64,000 nt of DNA from Amanita rubescens (lineage: Eukaryota > Basidiomycota > Agaricomycetes > Agaricales > Amanitaceae), in the NCBI GenBank assembly GCA_015039365.1, contig WION01000020.1:62001-126000 (forward strand), written 5' to 3'. Position 1 is the stretch's first letter, and every line of letters begins with the position of its first letter. A model generated the notes under the pieces. The model was not told the DNA's origin and did no database searches. It worked only from the letters and a program-made list of their open reading frames with translations. Shown one piece after another: positions 13,390-24,874 of this stretch. Position numbers and translations under genes: made by a program.

Positions 13390-14851
13390 TTCACAATTCT
13401 TCTATGACCAGTGGAATCTGGACCACATGATTTTTCTACATTTTTGAAATTTTCTCACTTGCATTGCAAAAGTGTTTTGCAAATATCTCAAGCTTGGTTT
13501 TGTTTGGCTTCACCATTCTTATATGACCTGGATCACATGATTTTTCCGCATTTTTCAAGATTTTTTGCAGACTTTGCCATTTTTTACACAAAGCGTCTGA
13601 AAAAGTATTTTGCAAATATCTCAAGTTTGGCTTTGTTTGGTTTCATCATTTTTATATGACCTGAATCATGTGAATTTTCCGCATTTTTTACATATTTTTT
13701 GGGATTTTATTGGACATGTAAAGAATTCCAAATAGTACCAAATAGTGCCAAACATAATGGTCATATGTATATAGGGCCATGCCAATGTTGCCATTGCCCC
13801 CCCTGCTGCTCGGAATTGTGCACGAGAATTGAGCTTGGACTATTCGGACTTGACTCGTATTCCGAGTTGAGTCCGAGCTGGGCTAGCAGTAGGACTCTAT
13901 ATGGAACACTCGGACTGAGCTCGGAATCCGAGCTCAGTCCGAGCAGAGACAATCCTACTATATTCCGAGCTCAACTCGGATTCTACTCGGACTGAGCTCG
14001 GAGTGAGCTCGGAATACGAGTTCATGTTTTGGTGAGTTGTCTGCCATTTCTTTTGCTACTAGTAATCAGCTCGGAATCCGAGCTGATTACTCGTAATCCT
14101 CGTAATCCGAGATTCTTAGGTGGCTCAGTGCTAAGTGCTCATACCTTCCTATATGTCTAATAAGGATATACCAAAAAGGTGCCACACAAATAGCCAGTAT
14201 TGATGGAGATATTGCCATTTGTTTCTCCTCACTGTTGACAACAGTGAGCAAGACACATTGCATTCTGACAGAAACCAGTCACATTTTTTACATTCTAACA
14301 TGGTGGATAGGTGCATGTACATATAAGGAATGTATTCCAAAAAATGCGCCACAGGAATATCCAGTATTAAGGGAGATATTGCATTTTCTTGCTGCTCATC
14401 ATCACCAACAGTGAGCAGATATTTCCCAAAATGGCAATGCCAAAGTGCGCTATTTCCATTTTTGGAAATATGCTAGGATCCTAAAGCGCACATTACATTA
14501 TCAATTTCCTTTTTTAGAAATTTGACCCTGAAAATCAATCAGTGAATATCTCAATGAAATCAGCACCAAACACTGTCATACAACCAGATTTAGAAAGCCA
14601 CTGACCAAGGCTACACAATTGGTTGACCCTGAAATTACATAATCATTTCCTTTTTAGGAAATTCAACCCTGAAAATCAATCAGTGGATATCTCAATGAAA
14701 TTAGCACCAAATACTGTCATACAACCAGATTTAGAAAGCCACTGACCAAGGCTACACAATTGGTTGACCCTGAAATTACATAATCATTCCTTTTTAGGAA
14801 ATTTGACCCTAAAGGGAAGGCCTGGCAATTGTGTTCTACAAATGGCAATGA
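13390..14851. repeat. Right arm of the giant inverted repeat
   Basis: Reverse complement of the left arm. It starts with about 110-130-bp tandem copies (13390-13720) containing CACATGATTTTTC and GCAAATATCTCAAG, then GAGTCCGAG/CTCGGACT short repeats (about 13830-14110), then the conserved foldback sequence to 14851. No supported coding sequence. Confidence 0.65.
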
Positions 14852-15220
14852 TGATGCATCAAATGACAGGTGAGTGATGCATCAGGGGACAGGTGAGTGA
14901 TGCATCAAAGGACAGGTGAGAGGGGACAGGTGAGTGATGCATCAAAGGACAGGTGAGAGGGGACAGGTGAGTGATGCATCAGGGGACAGGTGAGAGGGGA
15001 CAGGTGAGTGATGCATCAGGGGACAGGTGAGAGGGGACAGGGGAGTCATGCATCAAAGGATGGCAGGTGAGAGGGGACAGGTGAGTGATGCATCAGGGGA
15101 CAGGTGAGAGGGGACAGGGGAGTCATGCATCAAAGGATGGCAGGTGAGAGGGGACAGGTGAGTGATGCATCAGGGGACAGGTGAGAGGGGACAGGGGAGT
15201 CATGCATCAAAGGATGGCAC
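14852..15220. repeat. Right terminal minisatellite array
   Basis: Same 37-bp unit as the left array, in inverted orientation (GGACAGGTGAGTGATGCATC and AGGTGAGAGGGGACAGG). The array ends near CAAAGGATGGCA around 15220. Confidence 0.85.
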
Positions 15221-15409
15221 ATCAGGAAAACGGCGGAAAATGGATAAGGTTAGATAAAGCCTTAAAATAAATAAAAAATCTGTAATATTTCCAAGTCTGA
15301 TATACCAATTGGTAATGCAATTTAAAGGACGGTAGGGTTGGCAATTTTCACAAGGTAGTCCAGAATTGGCACTTTCACAAGTATTGGACTGTCTGAGAAA
15401 CTGATTACA

Positions 15410-16200
15410 ATCTAATGATCAGAAATAATAAGTAAGATAATCCTAGGCAATTAGCTAAAAGAGTGACAAAATGCCACCAGCTGTCTCAGGACAGATAAAG
15501 GACAGTAGCAATGGTAGGTTCCACCACATGTATCAGGAAGATATTGATTGTGCTGGTGTGCAAGGCTGCAATTTTGTCATCAGAAATAATAAGTATGGTA
15601 ATTCTAGACAATCAGCTAAAAGACCTATGAAATGCTACCAGCTGTCTCAGGGCAGATAAGAGATGGTAGCAATGGTAGATTCTACCACATGTATCATGAT
15701 GATATTGATTGTGCTGGTGTGCAAGGCTGCAATCTTGTGATCAGAAATAGTAAGTATGTTAATTCTAGACAATCAGCTAAAAGACCTATGAAATGCTACC
15801 AGCTATCTCTGGACAGATAAGGGATGCTAGCCCTGGCAAATTTCATCACCAGTATCAGGGTGATGATAATTGGTCTAGCTTTATCTAACAGCACCATAAT
15901 TGATATCTTGATGCCCCTCCCTGATCAGGTATTACCTAGCAGTCATAGCTTGGAAGAAGTGCAAGCCTGTTCATTGCTGACAATCAGCTGGCAGAATTGT
16001 ATACAATGGTACCTCTGATCAAGCATATCCAGTGTGACAACACATGCATCTACTAACATCACTGGTATCAGGATGGTACTATTGACCTAACCTTACACAA
16101 CCAATAAGTATGGTGATTCTGGGTAAATTACTAAAAGAGTTACAAAAGACTGCCAGCTGTCTCATGAGAGATAAGAGATTAGCAATACCAGACAGGGTGG
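15410..16200. repeat. Degenerating tandem repeat, unit about 161 bp
   Basis: Units starting near 15418, 15580 and 15741 share ATCAGAAATAATAAGTA, CTACCAGCTGTCTCAGG and GATTGTGCTGGTGTGCAAGG at about 161-bp spacing. A fourth, weaker copy lies near 16105-16200 (AATAAGTATGGTGATTCTGG and CTGCCAGCTGTCTCATG). The 62-codon ORFs at 15471 and 15632 are the same repeat read twice and are not genes. Confidence 0.75.
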
Positions 16201-17889
16201 TAATGTTGATTTAGCTTTACCTGACCACATCATCACCGGTGCAAAGGTGGCTCTGATCATGTGCTGCCAAGTAACCATGGCTGATAAGATAATAGAAGAA
16301 TTGGTACCTTCAATCAGCAATGTCAGGATGACAAGACACACAGGATATGGTCACTTATGCTCCAGGATGGCAGAATATATAATTCTTATTGTGTATGGTA
16401 ATATACTATTACACTATACCAACTAGAATCATACAGTATCATAATTAGGGGTTGGCCCAGGTTGGCCAAACCCACACAGATTGCAGGTACAGGTAAGGTG
16501 GAGATGATGGTGGATGGGGGCCTGGCTGGGTAGCATGGGAGAGGGCAGAGGTAGGGTGAGCATGACAGTAGTAGGAGGTACAAAGGTGGTGGGGCTGCAG
16601 GTGTGAATAGTGTAATCATGGGATATATCTAACAAAGGAGTAAGGGGAGTGTTAGTGTTGAATGATAGGACAAGTATAATGAAATGCTTAGCACCCGTAT
16701 GATGAGAATAGATGGATTGAGCTTCAGCCAATAAATGAAGGACTGGTTTACCTACATAACGAGCACAGTCATACATTGAACGAGTAACAGATTGAATATA
16801 TGACAAAAGGGATGGACTTAGCGAAGCTGTGATTCAAGGTGATGATACAAGTCATGCAAATCATGCAAACTGCTGTATCCTATGTGATGGGGGCCTCGTA
16901 ACATGGCTGCGGTCAAATTGGGTGGGCAGTAATGCACACAACAGCACCCATTAGTTGTAGATACGGGATGGGTGGGAAGGATGGACTCACCGAATGGTCT
17001 CGATCGTGAAGGGGCACCGCAGGTGTCTAACCTTCAGACATGAAGTCTGCCCCTGAGTCCTTGCCCAGCTGGATCAAGGGGGTAAGGGAGACAATACTAA
17101 CTTGGAGGCGACGAGCCAGATTTCAGGATCTGGACTAGTGACACTGTTGGGTTTGGAGCAAGAGAAGAAAAGAGACTCGAATCACTTCGTCACGGCAGCA
17201 GCCTCCTGTCAATTGTCCGAACGATTGGACGACCCGAACACTCGGCACATCAGCAAGTTCTGAATGGGGCCAAATTTAACTTCACTTACAACTGTTTAGC
17301 ATTCAACGATGCTGAGGTATTCGAATGCTAGATCTAAGAGAATATCGTGAAAGAGCAACAAGGTAGGGGAATCCTATGGACCCATTCAACACTGCATCGT
17401 AAACGGGCAGAATATACTACAGAAACTCCATGGCTCCAGCCTCCCAACTCTTTTTCTCTACAGGGTCACCTTGAACGCATGGCGTACATAAAATGAAGGA
17501 CAGACAGCTCACCTAACTAAGGAGTGCGGTCGCACGTTGAAAATGAAATAAGAGAGATTGACTTACTGAATGGATTTAACTGTGGTTCAGGCGACGATAT
17601 AACGAATGCATGCAATAATGCACGTAGTGACAGGGCCCATTAGTTGTGGATACGGGACGGGTGGGAACAACAGACTTACCGAATAGATTGAGTCAATGCA
17701 GGTGCGGATGGTCTGACGGTCTCAATTGTGAAGGAGTCTACCCCTTGGGAGCGACGTAAAGTCTGCTCCCGCAGTCTTCTATGCCTGGATCTCTGTGCCA
17801 TGGACTACGGGGATGACAGAGAGAATAGTACGAGTCAAATGATTTCAAAACACGTGCACCAAAGGAACGCCACGGAGTGCATATTTCAT
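16201..17889. other. Gene-free, repeat-derived region
   Basis: No gene could be supported. A segment with CCCATTAGTTGT(A/G)GATACGGGA and GGTGGGAA occurs near 16945 and again near 17635, and short family A fragments with a shuffled order are visible (for example 17000-17060 and 17700-17770). The rest is unassigned. Confidence 0.4.
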
Positions 17890-19345
17890 GCAAAAGAAAG
17901 TTGCCGAATTCGTTGAAAATAAAGAAAGACCCTATCGCGGAGATACGGAATTAAAGGAATCGGTTGCCGTGCGAGGCGCAAATACATACGGGCCTGGTGA
18001 TGGAAGAAACGGCACTGGACGCGTGTTTTTTACATAGAAATTTGAAGATAATACCTATCCATAATTCCAAAACATTACCACTTCAATCATTCTAAGCCAC
18101 GCACCTAATCAGATTAACCTTCATTCGAAAGTCCAGCGGGTAACGACGACTTCTGTGCCGATGATCTTAAGGAACTGACTGCATCGAGAAAGATTGCCAA
18201 AGAACGCATTGGGAAACTTTCTATGATGGAAATAGGGAATTAAAAGAATCTGTTGACATGCGAGATCCAAATTGCTTACGGGCCTGGTGATAGAAGGAAC
18301 AGCACAGGATCCGTGTTTCATGCATAAAAAGTTGGAGGATCCGCTGAAAATAAGAAAAGATGCTAGAAGCTGATGGTAGAGGAGCCGTATGCGCCGAATA
18401 AGAGAGAACCCGCCACCAACGCGCACAACGTCAGCAAGAAAGCGAATGACGCAATATTAGGACTGGACGTATTAAAAGTAAAGCTTCTGAATTCCATTGA
18501 GCAACTTTCTATCACGGTGATAAAGAATTAGAGCAAGTGGTCAGCTTGCGAGACGCAAATTTAGTAAAATGACGTACTCAAGTCACTATGGATCGTCCCA
18601 GTCCGGGCTAGCTGGGCAGAAGGTGCCGGTAACTCTTGACAAAGCAGCAGATTCAAGGCTGGTCTCCGGGAGACGACAAAAAGACCAAATCTGTGGCATG
18701 AAGTCGCTACTGCCGAGACAAGACGCACCTAGCTCGGCTTGGACGCATTTAGGGAGGTCCTGCGAGGGGGTTGAAGAACTTAGAGAGACGCCGGAGGCTC
18801 AGGTTCCATACCTCGACAGCATTTTTGGCAGTCGCCGATGTTCCCGACAATTCTTCCGCTGTGCTAGCAGCGTCGTCGTCACCCCCAACTGTAAGAGCTT
18901 CAATGGCGTGAGGAACTGTTCATAAACCATGGAATCTAACCTGTGGATGAAACAGTAATAGAGGATTGGTTTTACATTCCCATTTGAAAACCAATTCATA
19001 ACCTGGCTTCCTTCGACGACCTAAGGGACCGATCATAAGCGAGTAAAGTAGCCTGGCCAATCTGTAGACCAGCAAGATGTCCGCATGTTCGATTGAGAAA
19101 GGGTGACCCGAGAGTCTAGCCCTTGGAAGCGACGCAACGTCTAGCTCCTGTGGTTTCTGCGCGGCGATCTTGAGGACGGCATAAGAGGGAGGTGAAGTGA
19201 AAAGAGGAGGTGCAGTTGACTCGGCACTGTCACGGTTGAACATGTGGCAACGTGACTGGAATCTCTCATTCGCTCTCTTAGGCTCTCTTTAGCTCTCTTT
19301 GTCTCTCTTTGTCTCTCTTTGTCTCTCTTTGTCTCTCTTTGAATT
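17890..19345 (-). repeat. Family A dispersed repeat, copy 1
   Basis: Carries the family hallmarks on the minus strand. At 19258-19345 there is a CT-rich 9-mer array of TCTCTTTGG/TCTCTTTGT words. Then come the conserved words AACCTGTGGATGAA, GAACTGTTCAT and GCGAGACGCAAATTTAG, and tail copies with GAACGGCA and GCGCCGAATAAGAGAGAA. Part is homologous to exon 4 of the DUF6698-type gene at 19631-21047, but frames are broken throughout. Between the blocks the minus strand still shows splice-like signals: GTAAG donors and CTAAC branch-like words. Confidence 0.65.
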
Positions 19346-19630
19346 TCTCGACCTATATGCGTCATTGATGCAAAGTGTTTGACATTGGCTGAGCGACTTT
19401 CCGAGGCAAGCAAGTTTCTTGCCAATGCTTGATGCAAGACTTCTTTAGTATTGTCGTGAGGACGAATGGGACTCGGGCGGATGAATCGGACAATTTTGAC
19501 GAGTTTTTCTTATGCCAGAATAGATTCTGATTGCGTACTGTCTGGCAGTCACAGTGATAAGATGTCATGCAAGAAAAGAGATTTATTGGATATGATGATA
19601 TCTTGTTCCCAATTATCACCATCCTAGATA

Positions 19631-21047
19631 TTACGACGCCCTCCCGTTCGGTAATTGTTTCAGCTTAGCCCTCTTCTCCTTCAGCTTGGCTAGCGCGCTT
19701 TGTTTTGTTATTCCCCCTTCACGGGTCACACAGCTGGGGAATACCTGGCTTTGAGACGAAGATATAGAGGACATCGGGAAGGTATTATTGAAAGCGAGAC
19801 CTACCAATCCCACCAGTTCAACAAATCAGTAACCTCATTCTTCTCATCGGGATCATCTAAAAAGTCTGATACGCTCTCGTAGAATCGTTCCGAGTCCGTC
19901 GTGGTGTCGGACCTGCTAAAGACAGATGAAGATGACAAGGCGAAACGAAGCTGCTTGAACGATCAGCGCTAAGAGTTACAAGCTCAGACGTCTGACACAC
20001 CTGCGTAGCTATGTAGGCTAAAGAACCCGTCGTGACTCGAGTCATGCCATGGATACGAGCATTGCCCGATCTTGTCGCTTTGACTTCCTTCTCAACAGAA
20101 CTGGGCGAAGTAAAGATATGTTTGTAGGCCTACACACAAAGTAGTCGATAATCTCCCCAAAAAATAGAAGGGTACAAACCCAGACAAGAAGTTCACTTCT
20201 GAAGAGCCCGTCCCAGGGTTCTTCGGGGTCAAACTGCTGCTTTGCATACAGCATCAATGGCCATTGATCTCCCCGAACACCCAGTTCGCCGCTGGCAAGC
20301 TTTGTACGAGTTCTATGCAGCAGATTAGCGAAATACGGAAACACGTATAAGCGGGGAGAAAGTCACTGCGGATCATTCCAGTCTAGGCCAGCCGGGCAGA
20401 GGAGTGCCCCAGTGACGGGATGGTTAAAGCCGCGAGTTGTCTTGACACTACGAGAGAGTGGTGGATTCAATGGCATGTCTCGGGGGGTTATCCAGTCCAG
20501 TACGACCCCCTTCAGGCTTTTGGTATCATCCGACCTTGCGCTTGACATGCCTTTTTGAATCTAACGGAAAACGATTAGATTAAGCAACTCCTGATCTAAT
20601 AAGCGCACCAGATTCGCCATTATCTTGTATTCTTCGTCTGAACCGTCCACGATACGCTCTTCTAGTCGGGGTACTACTTCCAACAGTCGCAGATACACCT
20701 TGTACTCGTTTCGTTGCCTGTAATGGATGCGTGACGTCAAAGGTTGAGAAACCAACAACAAACTTAAATACGGACTGTGGTGTCAGCATTTCTTGTGTAA
20801 CTTCCCCGTTCTCGAAGACGAGTAGGCAGTTCGTTATCAACGCTTGGACATTACACATTGCATGCACAGTTCTGCCAAAGTGTCGTCCGTGATGAACGAA
20901 GGGATCACTTGTAGAGCTGGGATACCATTAGCACTGTGTGTAGCAGACGAAGTTTTGATAACCTCACGGCTTTTTCCTGTTTCCAAGCTTTAGCGCGTTG
21001 GCTGGGGCGCCGGTGCCAGCAGGAGGAACGTTTTCGTCCTCAGGCAT
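19631..21047 (-). CDS. DUF6698-type fungal protein, 8 exons, intact
   Basis: Minus-strand exons: 21047-20968, 20916-20764, 20717-20609, 20560-20367, 20312-20180, 20129-20001, 19950-19805, 19748-19631, giving 353 residues with no frame break. Seen: SDPFVHHGRHFGRTVHAMCN, LLEVVPRLEERIV, SSARSDDTKSLKGVVLDW, then GFNHPVTGALLCPAGLDWND, RGDQWPLMLYA, FRSELLVWAYKHIFTSPSS, GMTRVTTGSLAYIATQ, ERFYESVSDFLDD and a WWD/QVFP end. This order matches the DUF6698 family, which is expanded in Agaricomycetes and has no known function. The intron before the last exon uses a less standard acceptor (CAAAG). This is the best candidate parent of the family A repeats nearby. Confidence 0.75.
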
Positions 21048-21314
21048 TGGGGCGTGAGGGCGAGCCGATTGCGGAGGGGTATAACACTTTCTCTTGACTG
21101 ATCAGACTTGCCTTTGTATTGGCATGTGAGTCATATTCAGGGACGCCAGAAATGACTCGAGTCATTGTGGCTGGCCTAGGGGCGCGGAGATAAGAATCCG
21201 TCAGCCCACTAATTCCTGCCCATTCCTAGCGCAAAACGTCACCTCCATCCCTTAGCACCTCAGAATTCGTACACGTAGTGGTACGCGCTAGAGCTTACAC
21301 TGATCCGTTCCATC

Positions 21315-22269
21315 ATGCCTAAGAATCCCAAACCGCCGCCCTCCCCAACAAACTATTGTCCAAATCAACTGTTGCTGTTGGACGTCTACAAGTCGACTCG
21401 CGAGGGCCGCCTCATGTCCTATAACCCAGAAAATGGGGGCTTAGTCGTGCACCAGTGGCAAGTAACCTCCGTAATAAGCTAAGTTGGATTAACTTGCATT
21501 TTTTTCCATAGGCCTGTGAAGCCGGACGGTGAGCGTATTCCGCCGGAGGGATTGCGCCAGCATCGCGAAGCCCACGAGTACCTCGGGCCAGGATGCTTGT
21601 GTCCCCTGTTGGAGCCGCTTGGAGAAAAACTTGCATATAAAGAAACAGCGATTTACATAACCACGGACGGGAGGTACAAAGGAGAGCATGTCGCCGAATG
21701 TGCGGAGGACCGGTGCGGCTATCTAGGTTAGTGGTCTCAATTATTCTAATCGCTTGACGAAGCGAGAACCCATGCACTCCATCATTCAGTACCATTAGAA
21801 AGATTATACGCTAGACGTAGTCTCCCTGTGAAGACCTATCCCCTGCGAGGTTGGTTTCTAAGTTTCTCGATTCCGTATCAACTTACAAACTTGGCTGTAA
21901 GACACTGGCACGCCCTGCCCTCCACAAGTCTTCACCGAGAGGGAGGCGAGACCCGTAACAAAAAGACCATTGAAGAGAACCTATGCTCAAGCTAGTATGT
22001 CAAAACATTAATTCCTAACGTGAGCTGATCACGATGACTCATCACATGGAGTAGATGTACTGGAGCCACCTCCCCATGCTCCTGCGCTTCCGGAGGCGAA
22101 TTTGAGTCGCCGGACCGACTGGCGAAAAATGCAGAAGCTCGACAGCTTGGATAGGCCCGGGTTAACTGAAGAGCAATTCATGGGCTTGTTCGTCCAATGC
22201 GACGCATGTGGACTCATCACCATGCATCAGATATTTGACGACCATGAGTGTAGGTTGCACAGAACTTGA
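21315..22269 (+). CDS. Unnamed Cys/His-rich fungal protein, tandem paralogue 1, 5 exons
   Basis: Exons 21315-21457, 21512-21726, 21799-21849, 21902-21994 and 22025-22269 give 248 residues. The paralogue at 23309 has identical lengths for exons 2, 3 and 4, which supports the model. Conserved parts: MP(K/R)(N/K)PKP start, HEYLGPGCLCPLLEP, TDGRYKGEHVAECAEDRCGY, and a C-terminal LSRRTDWRKM, then GLTEEQFMGLFVQCDACGLI with later His and Cys (CDACG...H...HEC). The last part may bind zinc. Family unknown; function not inferable. Intron 1 starts with GCAAGT, a GC-AG intron, where the paralogue has GTAAGT. Confidence 0.7.
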
Positions 22270-23308
22270 AAATGACCAACCTTGGATAAACGAGGCACAG
22301 CGGCACATAAACTGTGATGCAGATTCGAGTTGTTTTGCTCTTCTTCACTAGCATCTGGCCATACTTCTAAAATGCTCTTATATTTCCAATCTTCCTAGAC
22401 TAGATGCCTCAATTTATGACTTCTCCAATTTGTGCGTAGGACAATAACTAAGCGTCGGCACAGAAATGAATCCTAATAAAAGACAAACTGAGACCGACTC
22501 ACCGGAATGAAGGTGACGTCTGCGCAGTCCACTTGACGATGTACGAAAGATGACACAAGAGTCTAACCCTTGGGAGCGACATAAGGTCTGGCTCCTGATA
22601 ATTTCTGTGTGGTGGTCTTGAGGGTTACATGTAATAAGACGGCGCATCCCGGGACTCGGATGCTTGGGGAAATATAAGCCCAATGAGAACCGAACCTAGG
22701 TTGGTGTCATGAATACAACGAATGTCAGAATAGCATTGTCGGTGCCACCTAGCTAGAACTAAGCTGTTCCGAAAGCATAGGCCAGGCGATCCCATATGAA
22801 AGGGCCTATTCTCCGTGCCATTCGCTATTCTGGCCAAATTGTAAGCCTTGGGAACGTTCAGGGGGCGTAATATCTTACTCAGTCGAAGTTTCAAGAGTTT
22901 CAATGAATTATTAGTTGCTGATCGTCATCGTATTGCATAAAAATTGTCAATGAGGTAGTTATGATCCTCGGTCTCCGAACTTCCTAATGCCAGAACTTGA
23001 ACGATTCCCAATAAAATTCCACTAATTATGCTTCAACATCAAAGGTTTAAGTTGAATGACTACATTCTCACAGTTCGAAGATGTGTATCCACCCTGCTGG
23101 CCCCACGCACTTGAACGACCGAGGCTGCCGCCGAGTCTCGGTGCATTTAGCTTTAAACTGCTTTCTGCTCAACGGTGACAGGGTCGCCACTGGCCCTGTG
23201 TGAGTCAGACATTCAGGAACGCCACTCAAGTGACTCATTCTGACTCTAACCATCAGTGACATCATCCCTGTGCTGAAGTTGAATACTTGAGCCTTATTCC
23301 ATCTCATC
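22270..23308. other. Spacer between the two paralogues with a family A scrap
   Basis: About 22545-22630 matches family A (AACCCTTGGGAGCGACATAA and GGTCTTGAGGG). The remainder shows no gene; the last 150 bp resemble the upstream region of the first paralogue, consistent with tandem duplication. Confidence 0.4.
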
Positions 23309-24293
23309 ATGCCTAGAAAACCCAAACCACTACCATTTTTGACCTTCCCAACCTACCGTCAAAAGTTATTATATGACGTCGACAAGTCGACTCACCGCGT
23401 CATGTCTTATGACCCGGCTAAACTGAAGCTAGTCGTGCACTATTGGTAAGTAACCATGGTATCTACAATATAGAATGATTAGCTGAACTAGCGATGTTTC
23501 CATAGGCCGCTCAAGCCTGATGGCGGGCGTGTACCACCAAACGAATTGTGCCAGTATCGCGAAACCCATGAGTACCTTGGGCCAGGTTGTTTATGTCCCT
23601 TGTTGGAACCGCGCAGGAAAAACACGGCATATAAGGAAGCTACAATATGCTTATCTATAGATGGTCGGTACAAAGGGGAGTACGTCGCCGAATGTGCCCA
23701 GGGCCAGTGCGGATATTCAGGTTGGCCACCATTTGCCTGACTCATTGACGAAGCGGGTACTGATGCCCCTCATTCAGTACCACTAGAAAGAGTATACCTA
23801 GGGGGGAAAATCAAAGCGAAGAGCTATCCGCTACGAGGTTAGTTTCTAACTTTCTCAATTCTACATCAATCTGGCACTCATCACGACCCTGGGTTACAAG
23901 GTGTCGGTATGCCATACCCTTCGCAAGTCAATATCGAAAAGGAGACGAGTTCTGTAACCAAAACGCGGTTGAAGAGAACTTATGCCCAAGCTGGTATGTA
24001 AAAGATGATCTTAAGAACATGGACATAATGCATGTACTTGAGCAGATTTAACGGACTCACCCCTTCCTGCCCCTGGGTTTGAAGGCGTGGATTTGAGTCG
24101 TCGAACTGACTGGCGGAAACTAACAAAGCTTGAATGTATAGAGAAACCCGGTTTGACTGAAGAGCAATTCTTGGGCTTGTTTATCAAGTGTGACGCGTGT
24201 GGGCTCATCACCACGCATCTGTTGTTCCACAAGCATCACTGTAGGCCGGATACGGTTGACGATTCTGGGTCAGAGCTATCTGACAAGGAGTGA
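23309..24293 (+). CDS. Unnamed Cys/His-rich fungal protein, tandem paralogue 2, 5 exons
   Basis: Exons 23309-23445, 23506-23720, 23787-23837, 23901-23993 and 24046-24293 give 247 residues. All five exons align with the copy at 21315, with exons 2-4 identical in length. Conserved: HYWPLKPDG, ETHEYLGPGCLCPLLEP, DGRYKGEYVAECAQGQCGY, LSRRTDWRKL, GLTEEQFLGLFIKCDACGLI, and a His/Cys-rich end (LLFHKHHC) followed by an acidic tail absent from copy 1. All introns here are GT-AG. No known domain; the spaced Cys/His may form a zinc site. Confidence 0.7.
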
Positions 24294-24399
24294 CAAAGCG
24301 CAGGTACCGTCGGCAGTAATGGTTTAATGAATACTTGCTCATAGTTAAGATGTTGCCACTTCAATTATTTCTAGACCACATACCTCAATAGATTAAGGG

Positions 24400-24874
24400 C
24401 ATTTATCTGATTTATGCGTGTAAACGCATCCAGAGTCCAGAGGGTAGTGACGGCGCCCGAGTAAATGCTGGGCACTAAGCACTGAACCTGGCTTTTTGAA
24501 GCAGAGGGAATCTGTGCGGCTACTTGGCGATGCACGTCTTCGGTTGAGAAAGGGTGACGCGAGAGCCTAGCCCATGGGAGCGACGTAAAGTCCGACTCTT
24601 GACAACTTCTGTGCGAATGATCTTGAGCACCATGAGAGGGTGTAACAATGAGAGTATGATGGCGGCACTGCTCGTGCCTGGCGGGCCAGACGATCGTCAG
24701 TTGAGCAGCTGAGTGGGGGCCTTTTCCACTGGGTTCGGAAATGGCGACATAAATAAAGATTGAACAGTAGGAGGAGAGGAAACCGTGGCTGAACGTTAGG
24801 TCTGGGATCGGAGCCGATGCCATGAAGATCGACCGGGACGAGGGAACCACGCGCTGCATTTAGTATTGGATGGA
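24400..24874 (-). repeat. Family A fragment
   Basis: 24520-24650 holds the family A words GGTTGAGAAAGGGTGACG and GAGCGACGTAAAGTC. The flanks are non-coding and unassigned. Confidence 0.45.

Larger units (their letters stand above)
9603..15220. mobile_element. Giant imperfect inverted-repeat (foldback) element without coding capacity
   Basis: The two halves are reverse complements over long stretches. 10437-11130 pairs with about 14130-14851, TCCGAGCTGATTACGAGG near 11665 pairs with the region near 14090, and the CATGATTTTTC-containing block near 11940-12050 pairs with copies at 13400-13720. Both outer ends are arrays of the same 37-bp minisatellite in opposite orientation. The internal sequence is shared with the 2.1-kb palindromic transposon at 46936-49036, which has a clean 8-bp target duplication. 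No transposase ORF is present, so the element is non-autonomous. Exact termini and target duplication could not be fixed because the ends are repetitive. Confidence 0.7.

Noticed and set aside
16386..16806. Minus-strand ORFs of 77 and 125 codons
   Set aside because: No family similarity, Pro/Leu/Thr-rich end typical of random AT/C-rich DNA, and no conserved start or splice context.
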